Shown here: one piece after another, positions 42,799 to 56,622 of the stretch
Layout of the letters: the number at the start of each line of letters is the position of its first letter
Position numbering within the stretch: position 1 is the first letter of the stretch
From: Parapontixanthobacter aurantiacus
Lineage (GTDB): Bacteria; Pseudomonadota; Alphaproteobacteria; Sphingomonadales; Sphingomonadaceae
DNA: 64,000 bases
Direction: 5' to 3'
NCBI RefSeq assembly: GCF_009827635.1
Contig: NZ_WTYW01000003.1
Location: forward strand, 248,001 to 312,000
The notes under the pieces: model-generated
What the model was told of the DNA's origin: nothing
Database searches by the model: none
The model's input: the letters and a program-made list of their open reading frames with translations, nothing else
Program-made: the position numbers and the translations under genes

Positions 42799-44661
42799 TC
42801 AGGCGGCTTCGCTCGTGAACTGAAGCGCGGCCAGTTCCGCATACAATCCGCCCGCTTTCGTCAGCGTGTTGTGCGAACCCTGCTCGACGATGCGGCCGTC
42901 CTCCATCACGATGATGCGATCGGCTGCACGAACCGTCGCGAGGCGGTGCGCGATGACCAGCGTGGTCCGGCCGATCATCAGGCGTTCGAGCGCGTCCTGC
43001 ACCAGCCGTTCCGACTGCGCATCGAGCGCGCTGGTCGCTTCGTCCAGCAGAAGGATCGGGGCATCGCGCAGGATGGCGCGGGCAATCGCCATGCGCTGTT
43101 GCTGCCCGCCCGACAGGCGCGTGCCGCTTTCGCCCAGAAAAGTGTCGAGACCTTCCGGCAGCGCCCTCAGAAAATCTTCCGCATTGGCCGCTTTCGCAGC
43201 TTCCCAGATCTCCGCATCGCTCGCTTGCCAGTTCCCGTAGCGCAAATTGTCGCGCGCATTGGCGCTGAACAGCACCCCGTCCTGAGGGACGAGCGCCATG
43301 CGCGAGCGGATCGCGGCGGGATCGACACTCGTTAGCGGAACGCCGTCGAGGCGCACTGTGCCCGCCTGCGGATCGTAGAACCGCTCCGCCAGCTGAAAGA
43401 TCGTACTTTTGCCAGCACCTGACGGTCCGACAATGGCGACCGTCTCGCCCGCTTCGATTTCCAGCGTGAAGTCCTGCAACGCAGCCGTATCGGGGCGCGT
43501 CGGATAGCGGAACGTGACGTTGCGAAAGGACAGGCTGCCACGCGCCGGCGTCGGCAGCGTCTCGGGTCGCGAAGGGATGGCGATGGTCGGCTGTTCTTCG
43601 AGGAGTTCGGAGAGGCGACTGGCCGCCCCCGCCCCGCGCAGAAGATCGCCATATACCTCGGTCAGCGCGCCGAACGCACCGGCAACGAGGCCACCTGTCA
43701 GAACGAAAGCCGCGATAGTCCCGCCGCTGATCGTTCCCTCGGCCACGCCGATCGCGCCGCGCCACATCAGCGCGGTGATCGAGCCAAATACCAGCATGAT
43801 GATGATCGACGTCATGGCCGCGCGAATGAGAATGCGCCGCTTCGCCACATCGAAGGTCTGCTCGACCTTGTCGGCGAAGCGCGTGGTCTCTCGTCCCTCC
43901 TGATTGAAGGCCTGCACGATCTTCATGGACGAGAGAACTTCAGTCACCATCGCGCCGACATCGGCAACCCGGTCCTGGCTAGTGCGGGAAATGGCGCGCA
44001 GGCGCTTGCCGAAGATCGTGATCGGGATGATAATCGCCGGGATGACCAGCAAAAGCCCGAGCGTCAGCTGCGGGGCGAGAAAGAACAGATAGGCCGTTCC
44101 CCCGATCGCCATCAGCGTGTTCCTGAGCGCGACCGATACGGTCGTGCCGACGACCTGCTCGATCAGCGCCGTATCGGAGGTCATCCTGCTGGAAATCTCC
44201 TTCGGGCTGTTCTCTTCGTAGAAGGCTGGGGCAAGTCGTAGCAAATTCTCGTGCACCCGCCGCCGGATATCGGCGACGACCCGCTCGCCGAGCCAACTGA
44301 CATAGTAAAAGCGCATCGCCGTACCCGCAGCGAGGACGACGACGATCATCAAGAGATACCGGAACCAGCGTCCGATATCGGCGGCATCCCCGCCGGCGGA
44401 AAACCCGCGGTCGATGATCATCTTGAAGCCTGCCGGAATTGCCAGCGTCGCGGCCGCGGTGATCAGCAGGGCGATGGCAGCCAAGGCCATCTGCGTCGGG
44501 TAGTTGGACAGCGCCTCGGCCACCATCCGCAAGGGCTTCAACGAGCGCGCCTTGGGCTCCGCATTGCGCCGTCGCAGTTTCGTCGGACGCCGGATCTCGC
44601 GCTGCGCCGGAGCATCGCCGCTCCCATCGCCCGCGGTTGGTGTCGCATCGCCTTGTGCCAT
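42799..44661 (-). CDS. ABC transporter, fused permease and ATPase (MsbA-like exporter)
   Basis: A 620-residue half-transporter acting as a homodimer exporter. The N-terminal ~330 residues have six spans after a basic, low-complexity first 60 residues (RRPTKLRRRNAEPKA). The nucleotide-binding domain has Walker A VGPSGAGKSTIF, signature LSGGQQQRMAIARA and Walker B ILLLDEATSALD, then an H-loop in LVIAHRLATVRAADR. Substrate could be lipid, glycolipid or a toxic compound. ATG 44661 is used; ATG 44670 is also in frame, and neither has a clear ribosome-binding site. It diverges from phaZ across about 200 bp. Confidence 0.9.
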   Translation of the reverse strand: MAQGDATPTAGDGSGDAPAQREIRRPTKLRRRNAEPKARSLKPLRMVAEALSNYPTQMALAAIALLITAAATLAIPAGFKMIIDRGFSAGGDAADIGRWFRYLLMIVVVLAAGTAMRFYYVSWLGERVVADIRRRVHENLLRLAPAFYEENSPKEISSRMTSDTALIEQVVGTTVSVALRNTLMAIGGTAYLFFLAPQLTLGLLLVIPAIIIPITIFGKRLRAISRTSQDRVADVGAMVTEVLSSMKIVQAFNQEGRETTRFADKVEQTFDVAKRRILIRAAMTSIIIMLVFGSITALMWRGAIGVAEGTISGGTIAAFVLTGGLVAGAFGALTEVYGDLLRGAGAASRLSELLEEQPTIAIPSRPETLPTPARGSLSFRNVTFRYPTRPDTAALQDFTLEIEAGETVAIVGPSGAGKSTIFQLAERFYDPQAGTVRLDGVPLTSVDPAAIRSRMALVPQDGVLFSANARDNLRYGNWQASDAEIWEAAKAANAEDFLRALPEGLDTFLGESGTRLSGGQQQRMAIARAILRDAPILLLDEATSALDAQSERLVQDALERLMIGRTTLVIAHRLATVRAADRIIVMEDGRIVEQGSHNTLTKAGGLYAELAALQFTSEAA

Positions 44662-44746
44662 GAGAACCATGTAGGCGGATCGCGCCCCGAAATCCACTGT
44701 GACAGACGCGCAATGGTCCGTATCGTTTCGAAACCGTCCGGGGCTG

Positions 44747-44779
44747 TGTGCATTGCACAATTGGAACTTTGAGTGCACA
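44747..44779. promoter_or_regulatory. TGTGCA-T-TGCACA palindrome and spaced half-site; candidate PhaR operator
   Basis: A perfect 13-bp palindrome TGTGCA-T-TGCACA (44747-44759) includes TGC-N3-GCA. A second TGCACA begins exactly 20 bp (two helical turns) after the first, at 44774-44779. PhaR, the PHB-responsive repressor, is reported to bind CTGC-N3-GCAG-like sites. The element is 103-115 bp before the phaZ start in the phaZ/ABC divergent region. Confidence 0.4.
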
Positions 44780-44861
44780 TCGTACCGTTCAAAGATCGGG
44801 GGTGAGCCCGACATTCAAAGATGAAGTATGCCCGAAGAGGGTTTGCAGGAAGGACGTCCAT

Positions 44862-46100
44862 TTGCTCTATCACGCGCACGAGATGCAGAAATCCTGGCTC
44901 AGCAGTGCCAGCGCTTGGGCCAGCATCGGCGCCGAGATGCTGACCAACCCGGTCAATCCATTCGCCTATTCAGGCATGGGACCGGCCGCTGCATCCGCGC
45001 TCGAAGTCTTCGCCCATGCCGCCGCGCCGCGCGGCAAGCCCGCCTTCGGGATCGATAGCGTCGAAGTCGAAGGCACCCAGCATCAGGTCGTCGAAAGCAT
45101 CGTCCTCAACCGTGACTTCGGCGATCTCGTGCGGTTCACGCACGATGCCCTGCCCGAGGATGCGCCGCGCGTTCTCCTCGTCGCACCGATGAGCGGCCAT
45201 TTTGCCACGCTTCTTCGCGGAACGGTGGAGCGTCTCGTCCAGACCTGCGAGGTCTACATCACGGACTGGCACGATGCGAAGCAGGTGCCAACCGAAGCCG
45301 GCCGCTTCGACCTCGACGATTACATCGACTATCTGATCGCTTATCTCGAGTTCATTCACGAGAACGGCACGGGAACGGGCGGATTGCACATGGTCGCGGT
45401 CTGCCAGCCTTCGGTCCCGGCGCTGGCTGCCACCGCCTATATGAATGCGCGCGAGAACCCTGCCCGACCGAAGACGCTTACCATGATGGGCGGACCGATC
45501 GATACGCGGCAATCGCCGACATCCGTCAACGACCTCGCCATGGACAGGCCGCTAAGTTGGTTCAGGCAGAACGTCATCGCCACCGTGCCAATGCAATATC
45601 GCGGCGCAGGGCGGCGGGTCTATCCCGGCTTCATGCAGCTCGCCGGCTTCATGACGATGAACCTCGGCAATCACATCCTCAGCCATTACGAGATGTTCAA
45701 GCATCTGACCGAGGGCGACAATGAAAGCGCGCAGGCGACGAAGGATTTCTACGAGGAATATCGCAGCGTCTGCGACATGACGGCGGAGTTCTACCTCCAG
45801 ACCGTCGAGGAAGTGTTCCAGAAGCATTCTCTTCCGAAGGGAGAGTTCACTCATCGCGGGCAGATCGTCGATCTCGGTGCGATTACCGATACCGCGATTC
45901 TGGCGGTCGAGGGCGAGCGGGACGACATTTCGGGCCTCGGCCAAACGAAGGCGGCTCTCAATCTCGCAACCGGATTGTCGCCCGAGAAGAAGCAGTACCT
46001 GATGGCAGAAGGTGCCGGGCATTACGGCATCTTCAACGGATCGCGCTGGCGTTCGAAGGTTGCCCCGGTGCTGGAGGAGTTCTTCGCAGCGCACGCCTGA
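44862..46100 (+). CDS. phaZ: Intracellular polyhydroxybutyrate depolymerase
   Basis: A 412-residue enzyme hydrolysing amorphous PHB granules inside the cell. The N-terminus MLYHAHEMQKSW, AEMLTNPVNPFAY and the catalytic Cys181 region GGLHMVAVCQPSVPALAA match the family in which a cysteine replaces serine in the lipase-box-like position. The C-terminal His is in GAGHYGIFNG, and DDI in GERDDISGLG lies near the acid. The start is TTG 44862 with AGGAAGGA at 44847-44854, seven bases away; no ATG gives the family N-terminus. No PHB synthase or phasin gene is in the window. Confidence 0.92.
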   Translation: MLYHAHEMQKSWLSSASAWASIGAEMLTNPVNPFAYSGMGPAAASALEVFAHAAAPRGKPAFGIDSVEVEGTQHQVVESIVLNRDFGDLVRFTHDALPEDAPRVLLVAPMSGHFATLLRGTVERLVQTCEVYITDWHDAKQVPTEAGRFDLDDYIDYLIAYLEFIHENGTGTGGLHMVAVCQPSVPALAATAYMNARENPARPKTLTMMGGPIDTRQSPTSVNDLAMDRPLSWFRQNVIATVPMQYRGAGRRVYPGFMQLAGFMTMNLGNHILSHYEMFKHLTEGDNESAQATKDFYEEYRSVCDMTAEFYLQTVEEVFQKHSLPKGEFTHRGQIVDLGAITDTAILAVEGERDDISGLGQTKAALNLATGLSPEKKQYLMAEGAGHYGIFNGSRWRSKVAPVLEEFFAAHA

Positions 46101-46115
46101 GCCGCTGGCGCGGCG

Positions 46116-46724
46116 TCAGGGCGGACTGCCGTCCCGAACCGGGTCGCGGCGAAACAGCCGCCGGACGAGGCGGCGCGCGATCAGCAGCAATCCGACCGCT
46201 ATCGCCAGGAGAATGACCGCGACGACAGCGGCCACGTAAGGGTACTCGTAGACGATCCACAGCGCACCCACGCTCGCAATGTCCTCCATACTCGACACGG
46301 CGATGTTGCTGACCGGCTCGGGGCTGGCGTTGACCACGGCGCGCGCGCCCGCCTTACCGCCATGCGCGAGCAGCGCACCGCCGCCGCCGAGCAGGAACGC
46401 GATGACCTGCCACGCAGGATCGCCCGGATCGACGATAGCAAGCGCGAGCAATGCGCCGCCGACCGGCCGGATCAGCGTATGAACGCTGTCCCATAGCGTA
46501 TCGAGCCACATGACCTTGTCGGCGAAGAACTCCGCCCCCGCCCCGAACAGGGCAATCCCGATGATCCATGGATTGGCGAGCGCGTCGAGGGCTGCCAGTT
46601 GCTCGGGCAGCGGAATCGCCCCGAACCGCATCGCAAGCCCGGTCGCGGCGATGGAGAGATAGAGCCGCCAGCCCGATAGCAGGCTGATACTGCCTGCAAT
46701 GCCCAGAAGTTCGACAATGCCCAT
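46116..46724 (-). CDS. DUF4126 membrane protein
   Basis: A 203-residue membrane protein with about four to five spans and the DUF4126 features ELLGIAGSISLLSGWRLYLSI, LANPWIIGIALFGAGAEFFADKVMWLDTLWDSVHTLIRPVGGA, read here in pieces, and GGGGALLAHGGKAGARAVVNASPEP. The last ~20 residues are very basic (RRLVRRLFRRDP). Function is unknown. Start ATG 46724 is the first plausible; ATG 46736 is also possible. Confidence 0.8.
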   Translation of the reverse strand: MGIVELLGIAGSISLLSGWRLYLSIAATGLAMRFGAIPLPEQLAALDALANPWIIGIALFGAGAEFFADKVMWLDTLWDSVHTLIRPVGGALLALAIVDPGDPAWQVIAFLLGGGGALLAHGGKAGARAVVNASPEPVSNIAVSSMEDIASVGALWIVYEYPYVAAVVAVILLAIAVGLLLIARRLVRRLFRRDPVRDGSPP

Positions 46725-46806
46725 GCGCCCGATCATGCGCGCAAAGCGGTTTTGCGGCAAGCAGGAGGTCTCGCCGACGCTGAGGGGCTTTTAAAGCCGC
46801 TCAATG

Positions 46807-46846
46807 AAAAGGGCGGCGCCGACCGATGCCGACGCCGCCCTTTTTC
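46807..46846 (-). terminator. Bidirectional terminator between the thiolase and DUF4126 genes
   Basis: Stem GGGCGGCG / CGCCGCCC with a 14-base loop that can pair further, flanked by AAAA and TTTTT. It lies 27 bp beyond the thiolase stop on the minus strand and would end that transcript. Confidence 0.8.
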
Positions 46847-46873
46847 GATGCGATGCCGTTTCCGGCGGGCCGA

Positions 46874-48052
46874 TCAGAAGATTTCGAACAGCCCGGCAGC
46901 GCCCATGCCGCCGCCCACGCACATGGTGACGACGCCGTATTTCGCCTTGCGACGCTGTCCTTCGCGCAGGATGTGGCCGACGCAGCGGGCGCCGGTCATG
47001 CCGTAGGGGTGGCCGATCGAGATGGAGCCGCCGTTCACGTTCAGCTTGTCGTTGTCGATGCCGAGCTTGTCGCGGCAATACAGGACCTGCACCGCGAACG
47101 CCTCGTTCAATTCCCACAGGTCGATGTCGTCGACCTTCATGTCGAACCGCTCGAGCAGCTTGGGAATGGCGAAGATCGGGCCGATGCCCATCTCGTCAGG
47201 TTCGGTCCCGGCGACGGCCATGCCGATATAGCGGCCGAGCGGGTTGAGACCGCGCTTCTCCGCTTCCTTGGCTTCCATCACGACGACTGCGGCTGAACCG
47301 TCCGACAGCTGGCTCGCATTGCCGGCGGTGATCGTCGTGTCGGGGCCGAGAACCGGCTGCAACTGCGAGAGGCCTTCCAGGGTGGTGGAGGGGCGGTTGC
47401 CCTCGTCCTTGGCGATGGTGACGTCCTCGTCCGTAACCTCACCCGTCTCCTTGTTCTTGACCTTGTGCTTGGTCGAGACGGAGACGATCTCGTCGTCGAA
47501 CTTGCCCGCTTCCTGCGCCGCTGCCGTACGCTGCTGCGACTGGAGCGCGTATTCGTCCTGCGCCTCGCGGCTGATGCCGTAACGCTTGGCGACGGTCTCG
47601 GCGGTCTGCAGCATGGGCATGTAGATAGCGCCGTGCATCGCGATCAATTCGGGATCGGGCATGACGCGCATTTCCGGCGTCTGCACCATGCTGATCGATT
47701 CCTGTCCGCCGGCAGCGACGACGTTCATGCGGTCGACAATGACCTGCTTGGCCGCGGTCGCGACGGTCATGAGGCCGGAGGAGCACTGCCGGTCGATCGT
47801 CATTCCCGACACGCCGATGGGACAGCCGGACCGAAGCGCCACCTGGCGTCCCAAATTGCCGGACTGCGCGCCCTGCTGAAGGGCCGCGCCCCACAACACG
47901 TCGTCCACTTCGCCCGGCTCGATCCCGGCCCGCTCGATGGCGGGCTTCAGCGCATAGGAGCCGAGCGTCGCGCCCGGCGTGGAATTGAACGCACCCTTAT
48001 AGGCCTTGCCCATGCCGGTGCGGGCGGTGGAAACGATGACTGCATCACGCAT
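46874..48052 (-). CDS. Acetyl-CoA C-acyltransferase (thiolase)
   Basis: A 392-residue thiolase with Cys90 in [33 protein letters not shown], the His motif [10 protein letters not shown] and the second cysteine in [16 protein letters not shown]. The Tyr in GHPYG is characteristic of the FadA-type degradative thiolases rather than PHB-type PhaA. It follows a MaoC-like hydratase gene on the same strand with 75 bp between them, so the two may form a beta-oxidation or (R)-hydroxyacyl-CoA unit near phaZ. Confidence 0.93.
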   Translation of the reverse strand: MRDAVIVSTARTGMGKAYKGAFNSTPGATLGSYALKPAIERAGIEPGEVDDVLWGAALQQGAQSGNLGRQVALRSGCPIGVSGMTIDRQCSSGLMTVATAAKQVIVDRMNVVAAGGQESISMVQTPEMRVMPDPELIAMHGAIYMPMLQTAETVAKRYGISREAQDEYALQSQQRTAAAQEAGKFDDEIVSVSTKHKVKNKETGEVTDEDVTIAKDEGNRPSTTLEGLSQLQPVLGPDTTITAGNASQLSDGSAAVVVMEAKEAEKRGLNPLGRYIGMAVAGTEPDEMGIGPIFAIPKLLERFDMKVDDIDLWELNEAFAVQVLYCRDKLGIDNDKLNVNGGSISIGHPYGMTGARCVGHILREGQRRKAKYGVVTMCVGGGMGAAGLFEIF

Positions 48053-48127
48053 AATTTAAGGAACCTCTTGCTAAGTCCCGCGATCGAACGGGGACGGATT
48101 TCTTGGGGGAGTGTCGGAACGCGGCGC

Positions 48128-48577
48128 TCAGACGAAATACATGGTGATCCATTCGCAGATCAGTGCGGGCTTGTCCTCGCCCTCGATCTCGATCGTGATT
48201 TCCATCGTCTGCTGCCACTGGCCGGAACGCTTCTCGGTCATGTCGAGCAGTTTCATCTGTGAACGGATGCGCTTACCCGACCGCACGGGGTTGATGAAGC
48301 GCGTCTTGTTGCCGCCGTAATTGACGGCCATCTTGATGCCCTCGACCCGCGGAACATCGCTGTTCGCGGTGAGATAGGGGATCATCGAGAGCGTCAAAAA
48401 GCCGTGGGCGATGGTCCCGCCGAACGGCGTCATCTTCGCCTTTTCCTCGTCGATATGGATGAACTGGTGATCGCCGGTCGCATCGGCGAACTGGTTGATG
48501 CGTTCCTGGCTCATTTCGACCCATTCGGACGTGCCGATGGTCTCGCCTTTCTTCGCTGCAATTTCCTGGGGGGTCAT
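48128..48577 (-). CDS. MaoC-like enoyl-CoA hydratase
   Basis: A 149-residue single-hotdog MaoC protein, similar to (R)-specific enoyl-CoA hydratases. The catalytic Asp and His are in FADATGDHQFIHIDEEKA, and the segment GGTIAHGFLTLSMIPYL carries the second conserved region. AAGGAG lies six bases before the ATG. Products of PhaJ-like relatives feed PHA synthesis; thiolase and phaZ nearby fit such a role, but the substrate is not determined. Confidence 0.9.
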   Translation of the reverse strand: MTPQEIAAKKGETIGTSEWVEMSQERINQFADATGDHQFIHIDEEKAKMTPFGGTIAHGFLTLSMIPYLTANSDVPRVEGIKMAVNYGGNKTRFINPVRSGKRIRSQMKLLDMTEKRSGQWQQTMEITIEIEGEDKPALICEWITMYFV

Positions 48578-48887
48578 AGGCTCTCCTTCGGGGGGTGCGG
48601 CTTCGTGCCGGACTTCTTGCTGCGTGTAATGACGGAACTGGCGGATGAGCGCAATGGCAGCGCCGGCGACCCTACGGCAAGGCAGACGGCGCAGGTCCGC
48701 CGGGGTGCGGGCGATGGCGGGTTTCGCCGAGAAAGACCCGCGACTCGGACGATTATCTTAACGTTTACCACCCGCATGATAGGAAAGCGGCGCAAACGCT
48801 TCGGCCCTTCGCATCGTCTGCCTTGCGAAGAGGGTCGCGGCGTGTCGCACCACGATTGGCCCAGAGCGCGAGTTTGACAAGAAAGCG
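48578..48887. other. 310-bp gene-free divergent region
   Basis: Between the divergent MaoC gene and the unknown membrane-protein gene. It contains an AT-richer core at about 48746-48782 (GATTATCTTAACGTTTACCA), the most likely place for promoters. I find no convincing ORF with a ribosome-binding site and no clear -35/-10 pair. TTAACG-TTTACC is weakly like a CtrA half-site, but not enough to call. Confidence 0.5.
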
Positions 48888-50051
48888 GTGACGAAGGACG
48901 GCACTTCCCTGATCGCGCATCGCGGCTTTCCCGCGACACTTGCGCTGTGGTTCGCGACGCTTTTCAGCGGTCTCGCGGCGGTCGTGCCGTCAAGCTACAA
49001 TGCCGCGTTCCTTGCGCAGATCGGGCTGCGCGCCCTGACGCGGGGCGGCGCCGAAACGGGAATAGCGGGCAGAATTCTCTGCATCATCATCGGGCTGGTC
49101 GTCGGTATCGCACTAGGCCTGCTGCTGGCACGGTTCCTGAGGTGGCGGCGGCGCAAGAAGATGCAGCGCTACAGCTTCGATCCGATCCCCCAGAGCGAGT
49201 TCGGCGTGAATGTTTCACGGGAAACCTACACGGAAGACGCGGAGTACGAAGACGTTGTATCCGTTGAAGAAATTACCGAAGAGTATGAGGACGATCCGCT
49301 CGTCGCCCCCGATTTCGCGGAAGCTGAAGATGCCATTTTCGACCTGAGCGAGGAAGCGGAAGGCGAAATCGAACCGGAGCCAACCCCCGGCCCCGCCATC
49401 GCAACCGTACCGCTCGATCACAGCGATGCGGCCCCCTCGGAAGCCGAACAAGGAACGAATGAGCCAAGCATTTCAGTATCCTATGGCGGAGAGGCAACCA
49501 ATCAGCCGGCTGCCGACGCAGCGACGCACAAGGATGGACAAGACACCCTCAATGATGTCGAGCCCGACGCAAGCGATGCCGATGCCGAAAGCAGCGATGC
49601 CGACGTCGCGCCGCCCACCGATACTCTGCCCGAAGACCCCTCCGACCCCGCAGACGAAAGCGACGCGACGCCCCCCGATCCCGAACCCGCTCCCGAACCC
49701 GCGCAAGAAGAACCCGCACCGGAGGAACCGGACCGGGATGTCGGCCCGCCGACCAGCTTTGCGAAATTCGTCGATACCGATGCAATCCCCTCGGAAACGA
49801 TCCGCCATCCGCTGAAGGAGGACGGGTCGCTCGAAAGCCTCCTTCAGCGGCTCGATGCGGCGAAGCGCGAGGTCGCCCCGCCCGATCGTCCGGAGCGTCC
49901 CGCGTCCGCGCCCCCTTCACCACCGCCCTCCCCGGCCCCATCTCCAACGCCGTCCCAGACATCCAACATGGCAGCCGGTGACGAACCCGTTCTCAGCGAC
50001 CGCCTGCGCGCGGCGATCGAGCGGCTCGAAGAGGCCCGGCGCAAGAAATAG
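48888..50051 (+). CDS. Membrane-anchored acidic, proline-rich protein of unknown function
   Basis: A 387-residue protein with two membrane spans (about residues 15-35 and 60-82) followed by RWRRRKK, placing the long remainder in the cytoplasm by the positive-inside rule. Residues ~100-300 are acidic and proline-rich (EEAEGEIEPEPTPGPAIATV; DPEPAPEPAQEEPAPEEPD), probably disordered. Two short ordered-looking segments follow: SLESLLQRLDAAKREV and the end LSDRLRAAIERLEEARRKK. From memory, Sphingomonadales carry membrane proteins with similar N-terminal halves and no named role. It starts with GTG at 48888, with a weak ribosome-binding site AAGAAA. It lies 222 bp upstream of gltB. Confidence 0.72.
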   Translation: MTKDGTSLIAHRGFPATLALWFATLFSGLAAVVPSSYNAAFLAQIGLRALTRGGAETGIAGRILCIIIGLVVGIALGLLLARFLRWRRRKKMQRYSFDPIPQSEFGVNVSRETYTEDAEYEDVVSVEEITEEYEDDPLVAPDFAEAEDAIFDLSEEAEGEIEPEPTPGPAIATVPLDHSDAAPSEAEQGTNEPSISVSYGGEATNQPAADAATHKDGQDTLNDVEPDASDADAESSDADVAPPTDTLPEDPSDPADESDATPPDPEPAPEPAQEEPAPEEPDRDVGPPTSFAKFVDTDAIPSETIRHPLKEDGSLESLLQRLDAAKREVAPPDRPERPASAPPSPPPSPAPSPTPSQTSNMAAGDEPVLSDRLRAAIERLEEARRKK

Positions 50052-50125
50052 CGCCTCGCCTGCGCCCGGCGGCACGGGAAAAGCGCCTGGCGCTTTACGA
50101 GTGTGAAAGATTCCTTCACTTGCTC

Positions 50126-50158
50126 GCAGTTGCAAAATATCTTTCGAAACTGCACAAT
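50126..50158 (+). promoter_or_regulatory. Candidate gltB promoter with an inverted repeat
   Basis: TTGCAA (50130-50135), 17 bp, CACAAT (50153-50158) is the best -35/-10 pair in the 222-bp gap before gltB. It overlaps an inverted repeat GCAGTT (50126-50131) / AACTGC (50148-50153), which could be an operator for a nitrogen or amino-acid regulator. Prediction by eye only. Confidence 0.3.
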
Positions 50159-50273
50159 GGCATTTCGAGACAGGATCGTAGCGCGTAACCGTCGGACGGC
50201 CAGTTCCCCGCCACCGGCACGGCGGACGTCGCGCGATCCAGAATGCCCCGCGCGAAGTATTCGAGGAATGTGA

Positions 50274-54937
<4,664 letters not shown>

Positions 54938-54938
<1 letters not shown>

Positions 54939-56374
54939 TGGGTAAGGAAACGGGTTTCCTCGAAGTCGACCGGCGCGAGCGCGATTACGTCGCGCCCGAG
55001 GAACGGCTGAAGCATTACAAGGAGTTCATCCACACCCCCGACGAGCCGGTGCTGCGGGAACAGGCCTCGCGCTGCATGAATTGCGGCATTCCATACTGCC
55101 ACAATGGCTGCCCGGTGAACAACATCATCCCGGACTGGAACCACCTCGTCTATGAAGGCGACTGGAAGAACGCGCTCGACATCCTGCATTCGACCAACAA
55201 CTTCCCGGAGTTCACGGGCCGCATATGCCCCGCGCCGTGCGAAGCGGCCTGCACGCTCAACATCATCGATTCGCCGGTGACCATCAAGAGCATCGAGGCG
55301 GCGATCATTGATCGCGGCTGGGACGAGGGCTGGGTCAAGCCGCAGATCCCGCAGAAAGCCACCGGCAAGTCGGTCGCGGTCGTCGGCTCCGGCCCGGCGG
55401 GCCTCGCCTGTGCTCAGCAACTTGCGAGGGCCGGTCACGCCGTCACGGTCTTCGAGAAGAACGACCGGATCGGCGGCCTGCTGCGCTACGGCATTCCCGA
55501 CTTCAAGATGGAAAAGCACCTCATTAACCGGCGCTGCGTGCAGATGGAAGCCGAGGGCGTCACCTTCAAGACGAGCGCGGAAGTCGGCGTCGATGTCTCC
55601 TGGTCGGCGCTGAAGGACAATTTCGACGCCATCGTCATGGCGGGCGGAGCCGAGGAAGCGCGGCAGCTCGACATCCCCGGTGCGGAACTCTCGGGCGTCA
55701 GGCTGGCGATGGAATTCCTGACGCAGCAGAACAAGCGCAATGCGGGCGATGACGAAGTCCGCGCCGCCCCGCGCGGCACGCTATCGGCGAAGGGCAAGGA
55801 CGTCATCGTCATCGGCGGCGGCGACACGGGCTCGGATTGCGTCGGCACCTCCAACCGGCAGGGCGCGAAAAGCGTCACACAGCTGGAAATCATGCCCAAG
55901 CCGCCGGAAAAGGAAGACAAGGCGCTGACCTGGCCGGACTGGCCGCTGAAGCTGCGTACGTCCTCCAGCCACGAGGAAGGCGCCAATCGCGACTGGTCGA
56001 TCCTGACGAAGCGCGTGGTAGGCGACGGCACCAACGTCACCGGCCTCGAATGCGTCCGCGTCGAGTGGAAGGACCGGCAGAAGCAGGAAATTCCGGGCAG
56101 CGAATTCACCCTTCCCGCCGACCTCATCCTGCTGGCGATGGGCTTTACCGGCCCGACCAAGCGCGGCTTGCTCGACAAGGCGAATGTCGAACTATGCGAG
56201 CGGGGCAATGTGAAAGCCGACGAATTGCTCTACGCAACCAGCGAGCCGGGGGTCTATGCCTGCGGCGACATGCGGCGCGGACAGAGCCTCGTCGTCTGGG
56301 CCATTCGCGAGGGACGGCAGGCCGCCCGCGCGGTGGACGAGGCGCTGATGGGCAAGAGCGAGTTGCCGCGCTAG
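54938..56374 (+). CDS. gltD: Glutamate synthase, small (beta) subunit
   Basis: A 478-residue NADPH-oxidising subunit passing electrons to GltB through FAD and 4Fe-4S clusters. The N-terminal cysteine-rich cluster region is seen in [20 protein letters not shown] and [19 protein letters not shown]- and NADPH-binding Rossmann motifs are [19 protein letters not shown] and [16 protein letters not shown], and [19 protein letters not shown] is the closing FAD motif. The ATG shares one base with the gltB stop (TAATG). Confidence 0.97.
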
Positions 56375-56384
56375 GCGGCTGGCG

Positions 56385-56555
56385 TCACTTGCGCGCGCGT
56401 TTGAGCGCAATGGCGCTCGCCACGAAGAAACCGAGAGCGAGGGCGACACCGGCAAGTGCGCCGATCGTCATGGCCGTGTCGCCGCCGATCGCACTGCCGA
56501 CAATCACGCCGAGCAGCGGCAGGACGATCAGCAGCAGGCAACCGATGACGGGCAT
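56385..56555 (-). CDS. 56-residue membrane protein, unknown function
   Basis: A short gene reading MPVIGCLLLIVLPLLGVIVG, then SAIGGDTAMTIGALAGVALA and LGFFVASAIALKRARK. It forms two membrane spans separated by a small polar turn (GGDTAM) with a basic C-terminus, a typical bacterial two-span miniprotein. It follows the HD-GYP gene in the same direction with 67 bp between, and converges with gltD (10 bp between stops). I do not see a strong ribosome-binding site, so expression is not certain. No family recognised. Confidence 0.65.
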   Translation of the reverse strand: MPVIGCLLLIVLPLLGVIVGSAIGGDTAMTIGALAGVALALGFFVASAIALKRARK

Positions 56556-56622
56556 CCCGCGTCTCTAGCCGATCGCCGCGCGAGATCACCCCCGCCGCGG
56601 CCATTGCGAACCAGACGATAAG

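Noticed and set aside
48574-48939. A 121-codon minus-strand frame across the 48.6-kb gap
   Set aside because: No ribosome-binding site, Arg/Ser/Pro-rich composition, and it overlaps the start of both flanking genes.
50110-50135. A possible sigma-54 promoter before gltB (TTGCA element)
   Set aside because: There is no GG at the required -24 position relative to the TTGCA, so the pattern fails.
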